From Candidatus Parcubacteria bacterium (lineage in GTDB: Bacteria; Patescibacteriota; Minisyncoccia; Phycocordibacterales; Zambryskibacteraceae): a stretch of 32,757 nucleotides of DNA. Positions 7,018 through 14,687 of the stretch are shown one piece after another (within the stretch, counting starts at the first letter, position 1; each line of letters starts with the position of its first letter). Location: the NCBI GenBank assembly GCA_019661895.1, contig JAIFWO010000005.1, positions 1-32,757 of the forward strand, given 5' to 3'. Under the pieces are notes generated by a model, which was given only the letters and a program-made list of their open reading frames with translations, was not told the DNA's origin and did no database searches. The translations under genes were made by a program, and so were the position numbers.

Positions 7018-7048
7018 ACAAAAATCCCGCCAGCCGAAGCTAGCGGGA
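7017..7048 (-). terminator. Orphan intrinsic terminator upstream of the lipoprotein promoter
   Basis: Plus-strand arms TCCCGCCAGC (7025-7034) and GCTAGCGGGA (7039-7048) form a 10-bp stem. Read on the minus strand the loop is TTCG and a run of five T follows. No minus-strand gene lies directly to the right, so it has no evident gene to terminate. Confidence 0.62.
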
Positions 7049-7084
7049 GTCATTCAATGAGCACAGCTTGAGACCTTTTTCTTT

Positions 7085-7098
7085 GCTATAATAATTAT
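7085..7098 (+). promoter_or_regulatory. Extended -10 promoter, predicted leaderless start
   Basis: TGC-TATAAT with the hexamer at 7087-7092, then six bases and ATG at 7099. No convincing -35 is present. The predicted transcription start coincides with the ATG. Confidence 0.6.
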
Positions 7099-7656
7099 AT
7101 GAAAAAGGCAGCGATTATCGTCGTACTTGTCGTTATTGCCGGTATTGGCGGTTGGTACCTTGGCCATAGGCGCGAGGCGACTTCCACTAAGCAAGAGCCG
7201 GTTAAAGTTGCGCCGACCGTGGATCACCCAGATGCTTCCAACGCTACGTTCTTATTTGAAGATGGTCCAGTCACCCTGAAAAAGGGTGCAGCTACTACCG
7301 ACGTCACTCCAAACGGCGAGGTCACTCAAGACACCACGCTTACCGACGACATTGCCTACGGAGATATTAATAAAGACGGCAAGACCGACACCGCCGTCCT
7401 CTTGGTACAGTCTGGCTCGGGCTCGGGGATCTTTCTATACGTTGGCGCCTATCTCTCTGGCGTGGTTACTTATAAGGGCTCGAACACGGTATTTATCGGA
7501 GACCGCGTCACACCGAAGAGTGTCTCAGTCGATAAAAGCGGCGTCATCACCGTCACCTATCTGGACCGCAGAGCCAATGAGCCTTTGGCCGCCGACCCCA
7601 CGGTCCTTACCACCAAGCGCTTCGTCTACGCCAACAGCCAGCTTGAAGAGAAATAG
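7099..7656 (+). CDS. Membrane-anchored exported protein, unknown
   Basis: A 185-residue protein with a signal-anchor helix (AAIIVVLVVIAGIGGWYLG, about residues 4-22), then a charged linker and an extracytoplasmic domain. GDINKDGKTDTAVLLVQ (about 93-109) has the Asp-rich calcium-loop look of an FG-GAP / dockerin-like element, a common motif in exported CPR proteins. The rest is beta-rich (GIFLYVGAYLSG, VSVDKSGVITVTYLDR). A function cannot be assigned. It sits 18 bases before typA on the same strand, and its message is predicted leaderless. Confidence 0.8.
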   Translation: MKKAAIIVVLVVIAGIGGWYLGHRREATSTKQEPVKVAPTVDHPDASNATFLFEDGPVTLKKGAATTDVTPNGEVTQDTTLTDDIAYGDINKDGKTDTAVLLVQSGSGSGIFLYVGAYLSGVVTYKGSNTVFIGDRVTPKSVSVDKSGVITVTYLDRRANEPLAADPTVLTTKRFVYANSQLEEK

Positions 7657-7674
7657 AATCCGTGCTTTAATTGC

Positions 7675-9492
7675 ATGCCTATGGAAATTCGCAATATTGC
7701 AATTATCGCGCACGTCGACCACGGCAAGACCACTCTGACCGACGCCCTTTTGCGCCAGAACGGAATGTTCGAGGAGGGAGAGAGCATGGACTCCAACGCC
7801 CTCGAGAAGGAGCGCGGCATTACTATTTACTCCAAGAATACTTCCCTTTTCTATCCTTCGACAAGCTCAGGACGTGCCGTAACGAAGATTAATATCGTAG
7901 ACACGCCTGGCCACTCCGACTTCGGCTCTGAAGTCGAGCGTGTTTTGCGCTCAATCGACACAGTGCTCCTGGTCGTTGACGCTCAAGAGGGGCCTATGCC
8001 TCAAACGCGCTTCGTACTCAAGAAGTCCTTGGAGCTTGGCCTCAAGCCCATTGTCGTTATCAATAAAATAGACAAGCCCGCTGCTCGCCCCGACGCCGTA
8101 CACGAGATGGTCTTAGAACTTTTCTTAGAGCTTGGTGCGGGCAATGAGCAGATCGACTTCCCTACCGTTTACGCCATCGGCCGCGAGGGTATTGCTAAGA
8201 GGAATTTGAATGATGAGTCCAAAGACTTAACCCCTCTCCTCGACGTTGTACTTGAGCATGTGCCGGCGGTCCAAGCTGCGCTCGATGTCTCGGTGCGTCT
8301 GCAACCCTTCAACCTCGCCTACGACAACTTCCTCGGTCGCCTCGCCATTGCCCGCATCTATGAGGGCACGCTTAAGAATGGCCAAGAGGTCTGGGTCAAG
8401 AAACCTACGGGCGAAGTATATAAAGGCAAACTCACCAAGCTCTACACCTTCGAGGGCATTAAGCGCAAGGAAGTGCCGGAAGCGGTGGCAGGAGATGTCG
8501 TCATGATAGCCGGCTTGCCAGAGATCTACATAGGCGATACGGTCGCCGGCAGCGCCGAAGCCGAGGCTCTTCCAGCAATTAACGTCGACGAGCCGACTAT
8601 CTCGCTTAACTTCTTGGTCAATGACTCGCCCTTCGCCGGACGCGAGGGTAAGTTTGTAACAGGGCGCCAGATCAGAGAGCGCTTGGAGCGCGAACTTGAG
8701 GTCAACGTGGGTCTTAAAGTAGACTTCTCCTCCTCAGAATATCTGACGGTCTACGGGCGCGGCGAGCTCCACATCGCCATCCTCTGTGAGAATATGCGCC
8801 GTGAGGGCTTCGAACTCCAAGTCTCTCAACCTCACGTGATCATTAAGGAGGAAGAGGGCAAGAAACTCGAACCATTTGAGGAAGTGGTCATTGATGTGCC
8901 AGAGGAGATGAGCGGCACTATAATCTCTACTCTTACCTCGCGCAAGGCCCAACTCATGGATATGAAGAGTGAGCACGGGCAAACCAGAATTATTTTCGAG
9001 GCCCCCACCCGCGGACTCCTCGGCTATCGAGGACAATTCGTCGTCGACACGAAGGGCTTGGGCATCTTCTCCTCCCGCTTCACAGAATTTAAGAAATATG
9101 TTGGCGAGATCGAGCACAAGCACGTCGGCTCGATGATCTCCATGGAGAAGGGCAAGGTCTTAGCCTTCGCTCTCGACAACCTCCAGCAACGCGGCGTCCT
9201 CTATGTCGAACCGGGTTATGAGGTCTACGAGGGCCAAGTGATCGGTAACACTTCCAAGGGCGAGGACATGTACGTCAACCCGACCAAGGGCAAGCAACTC
9301 ACCAACATGCGTGCCTCTGGCTCCGACGACTCCGTCTACCTTGCTCCAGCCTTCAAACTCGATATCGAGAGAGCCATGGAAACCATGAACGAAGATGAAT
9401 ATATTGAAATTACTCCCTCCACCGTCCGCCTGCGCAAACAGATCCTTACTCAGCAAGAACGCGCGAAGGCTAGTAGAAAAGATTTAAAATAA
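7675..9492 (+). CDS. typA: Ribosome-associated GTPase TypA/BipA
   Basis: A 605-residue translational GTPase of the TypA/BipA group, which binds the ribosome in the manner of EF-G and affects 50S assembly and stress or cold growth. Visible are G1 AHVDHGKTT (12-20), switch I ERGITI, G3 DTPGHSDFG, G4 NKID (130-133), then domain II, the EF-G III/V-like domains (RGELHIAILCENMRREGFEL; EVVIDVPEEMSG) and the TypA-specific C-terminal part. Length matches the family. Between switch I and G3, residues 61-69 (PSTSSGRAV) form an extra segment encoded by a repeat-like sequence. Homologues start MEIRNIAIIAHVDHG, so ATG at 7681 is also possible; a TTTAAT -10-like hexamer ends at 7671. Confidence 0.96.
   Translation: MPMEIRNIAIIAHVDHGKTTLTDALLRQNGMFEEGESMDSNALEKERGITIYSKNTSLFYPSTSSGRAVTKINIVDTPGHSDFGSEVERVLRSIDTVLLVVDAQEGPMPQTRFVLKKSLELGLKPIVVINKIDKPAARPDAVHEMVLELFLELGAGNEQIDFPTVYAIGREGIAKRNLNDESKDLTPLLDVVLEHVPAVQAALDVSVRLQPFNLAYDNFLGRLAIARIYEGTLKNGQEVWVKKPTGEVYKGKLTKLYTFEGIKRKEVPEAVAGDVVMIAGLPEIYIGDTVAGSAEAEALPAINVDEPTISLNFLVNDSPFAGREGKFVTGRQIRERLERELEVNVGLKVDFSSSEYLTVYGRGELHIAILCENMRREGFELQVSQPHVIIKEEEGKKLEPFEEVVIDVPEEMSGTIISTLTSRKAQLMDMKSEHGQTRIIFEAPTRGLLGYRGQFVVDTKGLGIFSSRFTEFKKYVGEIEHKHVGSMISMEKGKVLAFALDNLQQRGVLYVEPGYEVYEGQVIGNTSKGEDMYVNPTKGKQLTNMRASGSDDSVYLAPAFKLDIERAMETMNEDEYIEITPSTVRLRKQILTQQERAKASRKDLK
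7854..7876. repeat. Short dispersed-repeat-like insertion inside typA
   Basis: The core CCTTCGACAAGCTCAGGA (7855-7872) is recalled as a widespread short repeat in environmental bacterial genomes, known for putting peptides such as STSSG or FDKLR into proteins. Here it is in frame and adds about 7-9 residues to TypA. No second copy was found by eye in this window. Confidence 0.6.
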
Positions 9493-9505
9493 AACTGCTG
9501 AGCTA

Positions 9506-9533
9506 TTGCTATTGCTAGTAGTTGTGGTATAAT
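9506..9533 (+). promoter_or_regulatory. Promoter of the 144-residue membrane protein gene
   Basis: -35 TTGCTA (9506-9511), 16-nt spacer, -10 TATAAT (9528-9533) with an upstream TG. The leader of about 23 nt carries GGAG before ATG at 9563. Confidence 0.62.
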
Positions 9534-9562
9534 ACCAGCAGAACCCTTTCGCGGAGTTTGAG

Positions 9563-9997
9563 ATGTTCCTTCAAAAGCTCGAGGCGCGGTGGAGGTACTT
9601 ACTGCACTCCATCGCCGGAGCACTACTCGGTAGCGTATTGACCTTTCTCGCCTTGATGTTTGGCGAATCTGCGCAGAACGATTACAGATGGTTTGCTGGG
9701 TGGGAGTGGGTGTTGGTAGTAATATATGTAGCTACCTTCGTCCCCGCTGTTATCATTGTCTGGCAGATCGCGGCAGAGGAAAGCGGTTCTAAAAGCTTCT
9801 TCGCGGGAGTGGCAACGCCGCTACTCATGGTAATGTTATCGACTTTGCTCTGGATGCTTCTGCAATTCTTCGCCCTCCTTGTGCTCGGGTCGCTTGAATT
9901 TGCCAGAAGCTATCCGCTCGCTTTCATCATCGGGCTCTTGGTAATCGCTGGAGTTGCCCTGTACAGTCACAATCAACGTGCCGCTACTCATTCGTGA
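9563..9997 (+). CDS. Four-helix integral membrane protein, unknown
   Basis: A 144-residue hydrophobic protein with four probable membrane helices: SIAGALLGSVLTFLALMFG, WVLVVIYVATFVPAVIIVW, ATPLLMVMLSTLLWMLLQFFALLVLG and LAFIIGLLVIAGVALYS. The ends are short and polar. No family recognised. It has its own promoter, GGAG ribosome binding site and a strong terminator overlapping its last codons, so it is a single-gene unit of the same design as the small membrane-protein genes at 18.0-19.4 kb. Its last codons overlap the 3' end of truB by 14 bases. Confidence 0.8.
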   Translation: MFLQKLEARWRYLLHSIAGALLGSVLTFLALMFGESAQNDYRWFAGWEWVLVVIYVATFVPAVIIVWQIAAEESGSKSFFAGVATPLLMVMLSTLLWMLLQFFALLVLGSLEFARSYPLAFIIGLLVIAGVALYSHNQRAATHS

Positions 9998-10009
9998 GTG
10001 GCGGTTTTT
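9981..10009 (+). terminator. Terminator shared with overlapping convergent gene ends
   Basis: CCGCTACTCA (9981-9990), loop TTCG, TGAGTGGCGG (9995-10004), then five T. The stem is 10 bp with one G-T pair and has a UUCG tetraloop. It contains the stop codons of both the 144-residue gene (9995-9997) and truB (9984-9986). Confidence 0.85.
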
Positions 10010-10748
10010 CTAATTTATATTCCCCTACCCTGGTACGCTTGATGGAGTAGGCCAGGGCGCTGGTGTCGAGGAGTTTGCCCATCTCATGTGCCAGGCTTCT
10101 TATATAAGTGCCGCTTGAGACACTCGCCTTAAAGCTTGAGACGAGCGCCATCTCACGCATATCAAGGGCTCCCTTCCATGTCTTGATAATCTCCTTTTGT
10201 CGAAAATCTCCATTCACCAAATTAATTTTGGAGACTATCTCCGGAAGTAGATCTATCTGCGATACAAGCCGCGTGTCACAATGCTCGATATTAAATATTT
10301 TGATACTGCGGGTAGGGATTTCTATTTCATCTATCTTCCCTTCTCGAGCCCAGGTATGCAGAGCTTTACCACCGACAGTGCGCGAGGAATAGGCGGGATA
10401 ACTTTGGGTCTTTTTCTTCTGAATATTCTCCAAAAGCTTTTCCATTTTGTAATCGAGCTTCGTCGGCATCGGTCCGGTGTCTGTCACCAAGCCCAATATG
10501 TCGTACGTATCTGTCTCGAATCCCCACAGCACCTCGAATTCATACTCCTTGTCCCATTCCAGATACTTCTTCTTATCTCTCGTATTCCCGGCCAAGACCA
10601 GGAGCAGACCCTCAGCCATCGGGTCAAGACGGCCCAAGTATGTCATAGGAATCTTCTCGTATCCCACGTGTTGTGCCTTAAAGCGCATGATGCACTCGAG
10701 GGGCGTATCTCCTAGATTCTTGTAAAGACTGATAATTTCTGGTTGCAT
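9984..10748 (-). CDS. truB: tRNA pseudouridine-55 synthase TruB
   Basis: A 254-residue TruB that converts U55 in the tRNA T-loop to pseudouridine. The catalytic motif GRLDPMAEGLLLV places the nucleophile at Asp42; motif KKTQSYPAYSSRTVGGKALHTWAREG and the later SSGTYIRSLAHEMG fit the family. The N-terminus (MQPEIISLYKNLGDTPLE) differs from the common 'LLIDKPxGxTS' form and matches the shortened CPR type. No C-terminal PUA domain is evident. The start lies only a few bases after the terminator of the upstream gene and no ribosome binding site is visible, so its promoter is unclear. Its end overlaps the convergent membrane-protein gene. Confidence 0.93.
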   Translation of the reverse strand: MQPEIISLYKNLGDTPLECIMRFKAQHVGYEKIPMTYLGRLDPMAEGLLLVLAGNTRDKKKYLEWDKEYEFEVLWGFETDTYDILGLVTDTGPMPTKLDYKMEKLLENIQKKKTQSYPAYSSRTVGGKALHTWAREGKIDEIEIPTRSIKIFNIEHCDTRLVSQIDLLPEIVSKINLVNGDFRQKEIIKTWKGALDMREMALVSSFKASVSSGTYIRSLAHEMGKLLDTSALAYSIKRTRVGEYKLEKPPLTNE

Positions 10749-10752
10749 AAAT

Positions 10753-10783
10753 TTATGAAAATGGCCCCGACTTGAGTCAGGGC
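10753..10783 (-). terminator. Intrinsic terminator overlapping the 10777 stop codon
   Basis: On the minus strand GGCCCTGACT and AGTCGGGGCC form a stem of 9-10 bp (one G-T pair), followed by ATTTTC. It overlaps the TGA of the anchored-protein gene and ends just before truB. Confidence 0.66.
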
Positions 10784-11265
10784 CTGGTGATCTTTGCCGC
10801 TTCGATCCAAGCCTTCTTGAACTCCGACAAGGAGTCGCTCAAAGGCCTGGCGAAGTCTTCGCACCTTGCACTGGCCTCGGCAAGGCGGAAGTAGTCGCTA
10901 CCTGGCGGTGGAGGTTCGTGCTTGCTGATGGCGGCGCTGCGTATGACATCCTCGACCATGAACCTACTGAGGACGATCGCACACGCCTCCTCCGAGGTGT
11001 CCACCGCCACAACTGGCGCCACTGGCGGCTTGGCCTCTGGCGTTACCGCAACTTGCGCCGCTTCGACTGAGTTCTTGCTCTCTCCGAACAAGTTCTGAGG
11101 CCTGCGCTTCCAACCGACAACCGCCAGCACGAGAGTGACGATACCTATGGCAATACGTATCCCTGTTCTGTGTTTGCGATGCCACTTCCTGTCGTCGCCT
11201 GATGGCCTGGTATGGCCAGAACGCTTTTTAGGCTTCCCGACCATGTCCTGAGCCGAACTGCGCAT
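10777..11265 (-). CDS. Small anchored protein with Pro/Ala-rich linker, unknown
   Basis: A protein of about 162 residues: a strongly basic N-terminal segment (KPKKRSGHTRP, KWHRKHRTG), one membrane helix (IRIAIGIVTLVLAVVGW), a Val/Ala/Pro-rich linker, and a helical C-terminal domain with two cysteines. The basic N-terminus should stay in the cytoplasm with the rest outside. Possible starts are GTG at 11274, ATG at 11265 and ATG at 11244; 11265 is a compromise since none has a clean ribosome binding site. It has a strong promoter and a terminator. Function unknown. Confidence 0.68.
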   Translation of the reverse strand: MRSSAQDMVGKPKKRSGHTRPSGDDRKWHRKHRTGIRIAIGIVTLVLAVVGWKRRPQNLFGESKNSVEAAQVAVTPEAKPPVAPVVAVDTSEEACAIVLSRFMVEDVIRSAAISKHEPPPPGSDYFRLAEASARCEDFARPLSDSLSEFKKAWIEAAKITRP

Positions 11266-11322
11266 GAATAGCACTCTGCACCCCCAACGTCTAGGTCACT
11301 GTTGACGTTCTTGTCTTTAATC

Positions 11323-11351
11323 ATTATACCCCACATATTTATACATTGCAA
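11323..11351 (-). promoter_or_regulatory. Promoter of the 10777-11265 gene
   Basis: Minus-strand -35 TTGCAA (11346-11351), 17-nt spacer, -10 TATAAT (11323-11328). It gives a leader of about 50 nt. Confidence 0.66.
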
Positions 11352-11374
11352 ACGTACCGCAAACTCATTTAATC

Positions 11375-11389
11375 TGCTAAAATTCTTGC
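11375..11389 (+). promoter_or_regulatory. hisS extended -10, predicted leaderless start
   Basis: TGC-TAAAAT with the hexamer at 11378-11383, followed by exactly six bases and ATG at 11390. No -35 and no Shine-Dalgarno sequence are visible. Confidence 0.58.
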
Positions 11390-12679
11390 ATGTCCAAACT
11401 TGATACCTCGCCCTACAAGGGCGTCCGCGACTTCTACCCCGAGGATCAGTTCATCCAAAATCATATCTCCGGAGTCTGGAGGAAGACCTTGGAGAGCTTC
11501 GGCTACAATGAGTACGGAGCCTCTATCCTTGAACCGGCGGAGCTCTACAAGGCTAAGACGGGAGAGGAGATCGTCAACGAGCAAACCTACACCTTCGTAG
11601 ACCGCGGCGAGCGCACCGTGACCTTGCGCCCGGAGATGACTCCGACGGTGGCTCGCATGGTAGCGGCGAGGCGCCGTGAGCTCGGCTTCCCCCTCCGATG
11701 GTACTCCATTCCTAACCTCTTCCGTTACGAAGCGCCCCAGAGAGGCCGTCTGCGAGAGCACTGGCAGTTGAATGTCGATCTCTTCGGCATGGAGGGCGTC
11801 GAGGCCGAGGTCGAGATCGTAAACATCGCTTATCGAATCATGCGTAACTTCGGCGCCGCCGACAAGGACTTCATCATCCGCCTCAACTCGCGCAAATTAG
11901 TCCAGAAGATCTACTCTCTCTTTGATATCAACGACGATAATATTCAGAAGGTCTCCAAACTTCTTGATAAGAAGGCGAAGATCAGCGAGGAGGAATTTGC
12001 TAAAGGTGTAAGAGAGATTGTAGGCGAGAACGCTGATGCCTTTATCGAACTGATAAACTCTCCCGATGAAATTTTTGAAAAGATCGGGAAGGAGAGTGCG
12101 GAGGTCAAAGAGATCTTTGCGGTAAGTGCCGCTCTCGAAGCTCTCGGCGTGACCAACATCACCTTCAACCAGACTCTCATGCGCGGCTTCGACTACTACA
12201 CAGGAGTAGTCTTCGAGGTCTTCGACACTCACAAGGACAATCCCCGTTCCCTCTTCGGGGGCGGGCGATACAACGAACTCCTCGCCCTCTTCGGCGACGA
12301 GGAGGTGGCAGCCTTCGGCTTCGGCGCGGGCGATGTGACCTTGAAGGACTTCCTCGAGACCCACCAGCTCCTTCCCGCCTACTCCTCAAGTACCCACGTC
12401 TATATTGCCACGCTCTCCAAGGAACATTATGCAGAGGTCGAGGGCGTAGCCACGAGGCTGCGTCAGGGCGGAGTCAATGTAGCCGTCGACTGGACAGGCC
12501 GGAAGGTCGGAGACCAGATCAAGACTGCTGACAAGCAGCACATTGAATTTGTCATGGTCGTCGGTGAGGACGAGATCGGGAGCGGAGTCTACAAGATCAA
12601 GAATATTCGCACCGGCGACGAGCTCTCCGTGCGCTTGGACGAGATAAACGATGTAATCCTCCCGAAGATACATAAATAA
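11390..12679 (+). CDS. hisS: Histidyl-tRNA synthetase
   Basis: A 429-residue class II synthetase that charges tRNA-His. The N-terminal GVRDFYPED is the HisRS signature; motif 2 is FRYEAPQRGRLREHWQLNVDLFG; the histidine-specific region is FDYYTGVVFEVF; motif 3 is FGGGRYNELLALFG...AAFGFGAGD. The C-terminal anticodon-binding domain (VYIATLSKEHYAEVEGVATRLR...) is complete and length is normal. It heads a run of four same-strand genes: the exonuclease starts two bases after its stop, then PAP2 and the DsbA-like gene. The -10 hexamer six bases before ATG predicts a leaderless message. Confidence 0.96.
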   Translation: MSKLDTSPYKGVRDFYPEDQFIQNHISGVWRKTLESFGYNEYGASILEPAELYKAKTGEEIVNEQTYTFVDRGERTVTLRPEMTPTVARMVAARRRELGFPLRWYSIPNLFRYEAPQRGRLREHWQLNVDLFGMEGVEAEVEIVNIAYRIMRNFGAADKDFIIRLNSRKLVQKIYSLFDINDDNIQKVSKLLDKKAKISEEEFAKGVREIVGENADAFIELINSPDEIFEKIGKESAEVKEIFAVSAALEALGVTNITFNQTLMRGFDYYTGVVFEVFDTHKDNPRSLFGGGRYNELLALFGDEEVAAFGFGAGDVTLKDFLETHQLLPAYSSSTHVYIATLSKEHYAEVEGVATRLRQGGVNVAVDWTGRKVGDQIKTADKQHIEFVMVVGEDEIGSGVYKIKNIRTGDELSVRLDEINDVILPKIHK

Positions 12680-12680
12680 T

Positions 12681-13256
12681 ATGCGTAAAATAGTTTTCGA
12701 CATTGAGACTCGCAATGTGTTTGCTGACGTTGGCAAGAATGACCCGAGCCTCCTTGATATTGCTCTCGTGGCTATCCACGACTCCGAGACTGCTGAGTAC
12801 TCGACATATTTGGAGGAGGACCTTCCTAAACTCTGGCCCATCCTCGAGCGCTCGGACATGCTCATAGGTTTCAACTCCGAGCACTTCGACATCCCCCTCC
12901 TCAACAAATACTATCCAGGCGACCTCTCCAAATTGAAAAGCTTGGACATCTTGAAGGAAATCAAACAAACCTATGGCCGCCGGATGAAGCTCGATCAATT
13001 GGCACAAGGCACTCTTGGCAAGAATAAATCTGGCCACGGTCTAGACGCCATCCAATGGTGGAAGAATGGCGAAGTAGATAAGATCCGCGACTACTGTATA
13101 GACGATGTGCGGATCACCAAGGAACTCTACGACTACGCCCGCGCCAATAGCAAATTAATCTTCAAAGAAGGCAGCGAGCTCTTGGAGATCAAACTCGATT
13201 GCTCGAAGTGGGAGGAGCCTATCGAACATAAACTTACCTTTAGCCTGCCCTTCTAA
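12681..13256 (+). CDS. DEDD-family 3'-5' exonuclease, RNase H-like
   Basis: A 191-residue single-domain exonuclease of the RNase H fold, close to the YprB-type 'RNase_H_2' group. ExoI is VFDIETRN (Asp7, Glu9), ExoII is LIGFNSEHFDIPLL and ExoIII is YCIDDVRITKELY, giving a full DEDD-type acidic set. The substrate (RNA ends or DNA) cannot be told from sequence. It follows hisS by one base and its stop codon overlaps the PAP2 start codon by one base (TAATG), so translation is probably coupled. Confidence 0.86.
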   Translation: MRKIVFDIETRNVFADVGKNDPSLLDIALVAIHDSETAEYSTYLEEDLPKLWPILERSDMLIGFNSEHFDIPLLNKYYPGDLSKLKSLDILKEIKQTYGRRMKLDQLAQGTLGKNKSGHGLDAIQWWKNGEVDKIRDYCIDDVRITKELYDYARANSKLIFKEGSELLEIKLDCSKWEEPIEHKLTFSLPF

Positions 13257-13732
13257 TGAGCTACATCTTCATCTTTGGAGCCAAATATGCGTTTGTCCTC
13301 TCCGTATTGCTTTGGGCGTGGTACTTGTACAAGATGCGCCACGACAAGCAGGCCTTAGGACTGACGTCGCTCTTCATCATTGCCTCGCTTGGACTCACTT
13401 ACGCTTTTGGCCTCATTGCCCGGCATCTCTATTACAACCCACGTCCCTTTATCGTCGAGGGCTTCACGCCGCTTATTGCTCACATTCCAGACAACGGCTT
13501 CCCTTCAGACCATGTTCTTCTGGTAGCGGGTCTGGCCTCAGTCGCTCTGCTTTATAATCGCAAACTAAGTATTTATCTCTGGATCATTGCCCTTTTCGTA
13601 GCCTACTCGCGCGTTTACGTCGGCGTTCATCACCCGCTCGACGTGGTAGTAAGCATCGTCATTGCCCTCGCCGCTTCCGGCGCTGTCTATCTTGTGCTCC
13701 GCAAGCTCTTCAATGCTATAATTAACCGATAA
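13256..13732 (+). CDS. PAP2-family membrane phosphatase, probable undecaprenyl-pyrophosphatase
   Basis: A 158-residue membrane protein with several helices and the three PAP2 motifs: RPF (63-65), PSDH (83-86) and SRVYVGVHHPLD (118-129; Arg119, His125, Asp129). The PSDH form and small size resemble BcrC-type enzymes that recycle undecaprenyl pyrophosphate for cell-wall synthesis; another lipid phosphate is possible. The active site would face outside. It overlaps the exonuclease stop by one base. The next gene starts ten bases after it. Confidence 0.88.
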   Translation: MSYIFIFGAKYAFVLSVLLWAWYLYKMRHDKQALGLTSLFIIASLGLTYAFGLIARHLYYNPRPFIVEGFTPLIAHIPDNGFPSDHVLLVAGLASVALLYNRKLSIYLWIIALFVAYSRVYVGVHHPLDVVVSIVIALAASGAVYLVLRKLFNAIINR

Positions 13733-13742
13733 TAAAATCGAT

Positions 13743-14453
13743 ATGGAACCACAAGACAAACAAAGCAGGCAAATGATCCCCTTGGCGATCGTCGTCGCGG
13801 GCGCTCTCATTGCTGGAGCTATTTACTTCGGAGGCAAGCCTTCATCCTCTGCCTCGCTAACCCAAAACACCAAAACTGGCCAAGCTGCTCCCGTAGGAGA
13901 GGTGGCTCCAGTCAGCGCTAAGGATCACGTCTTAGGCAATGCCAATACCGCCAAGGTCGTCCTCATCGAATACTCAGACCTCGAATGTCCATTTTGCAAA
14001 GTCTTCCACAACACCATTCATCAGTTGATGGATACCTATAAGAACGGCGAGCTCGCCGTGGTCTTCCGACAATTCCCAATCGCTCAACTCCACTCCAAGG
14101 CAGCCAAGGAAGCCGAGGCCAGTGAGTGCGCAGCCGAGCTTGGCGGCAACGAAGGCTTCTGGAAGTTCCTCGACGGGGTCTTCGCCACTACCAACTCCAA
14201 CAACTCTCTCGATCCTGCCGAACTCCCCGTTATCGCAGGCGACATCGGTCTCGACGTCACCGCTTTCAACACCTGTCTCTCGAGCGGCAAGTACGCCAAG
14301 CTCATTGCCGATGGTGTCACGGCGGCCGTCAAAGCTGGGGCCCAAGGCACTCCATACTCAGTCCTCGTCACCAAGAGCGGCAAGAAGAGCCCGGTCAACG
14401 GCGCCCAACCCTTTGCTACTGTCAAAGCTCAGATCGACGCCCTGCTCAAATAG
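13743..14453 (+). CDS. DsbA-like thioredoxin-fold protein, membrane-anchored
   Basis: A 236-residue protein with a signal anchor (IPLAIVVAGALIAGAIYFG, about 12-30), a flexible Ser/Ala/Pro linker and a DsbA-type thioredoxin domain. The active site is C82-P83-F84-C85 within YSDLECPFCKVF, and the cis-proline loop is GTPYSVL. It should oxidise or isomerise disulfides in exported proteins, several of which with cysteines are encoded in this window. TGC-TATAAT at 13714-13722, inside the end of the PAP2 gene, offers an internal promoter with a leader of about 14 nt and no ribosome binding site. Confidence 0.92.
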   Translation: MEPQDKQSRQMIPLAIVVAGALIAGAIYFGGKPSSSASLTQNTKTGQAAPVGEVAPVSAKDHVLGNANTAKVVLIEYSDLECPFCKVFHNTIHQLMDTYKNGELAVVFRQFPIAQLHSKAAKEAEASECAAELGGNEGFWKFLDGVFATTNSNNSLDPAELPVIAGDIGLDVTAFNTCLSSGKYAKLIADGVTAAVKAGAQGTPYSVLVTKSGKKSPVNGAQPFATVKAQIDALLK

Positions 14454-14493
14454 TTCATAGCTAGTATTACGAGGTGGAACCTTGTACAAAAAG

Positions 14494-14515
14494 AGCCTTA
14501 TTCCTAGGGCTTTTT
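14494..14515. terminator. Bidirectional-looking terminator after the DsbA-like gene
   Basis: AGCCTT (14494-14499) and AGGGCT (14506-14511) pair over 6 bp (one G-T), followed by TTTTT on the plus strand. The minus strand also has a T-run (plus AAAAAG before the stem). It ends the DsbA-like transcript. Confidence 0.6.
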
Positions 14516-14525
14516 CTGTGTTTGC

Positions 14526-14540
14526 AAAGGTTTAACCTTT
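14526..14540. repeat. Inverted repeat AAAGGTT-T-AACCTTT
   Basis: Two 7-bp arms separated by a single base (14526-14532 and 14534-14540), between the DsbA-like gene and the 92-residue gene. The arrangement is more like a protein-binding site than an RNA hairpin, but no regulator is linked to it. The rest of the 230-base gap holds a TATAAT near 14600 without a good -35. Confidence 0.4.
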
Positions 14541-14687
14541 TCCTGTTGTTCCGGGGCTTTTTGTTTACACTACGATATATCATATTAACAATCTCATACG
14601 CTATAATCTTGCGACCGCAATAAGATAACGTATTAGCATTTTGCACTATATTTCTGTAGTATTCGGTCGGGACTAACAGGAGAAAAG

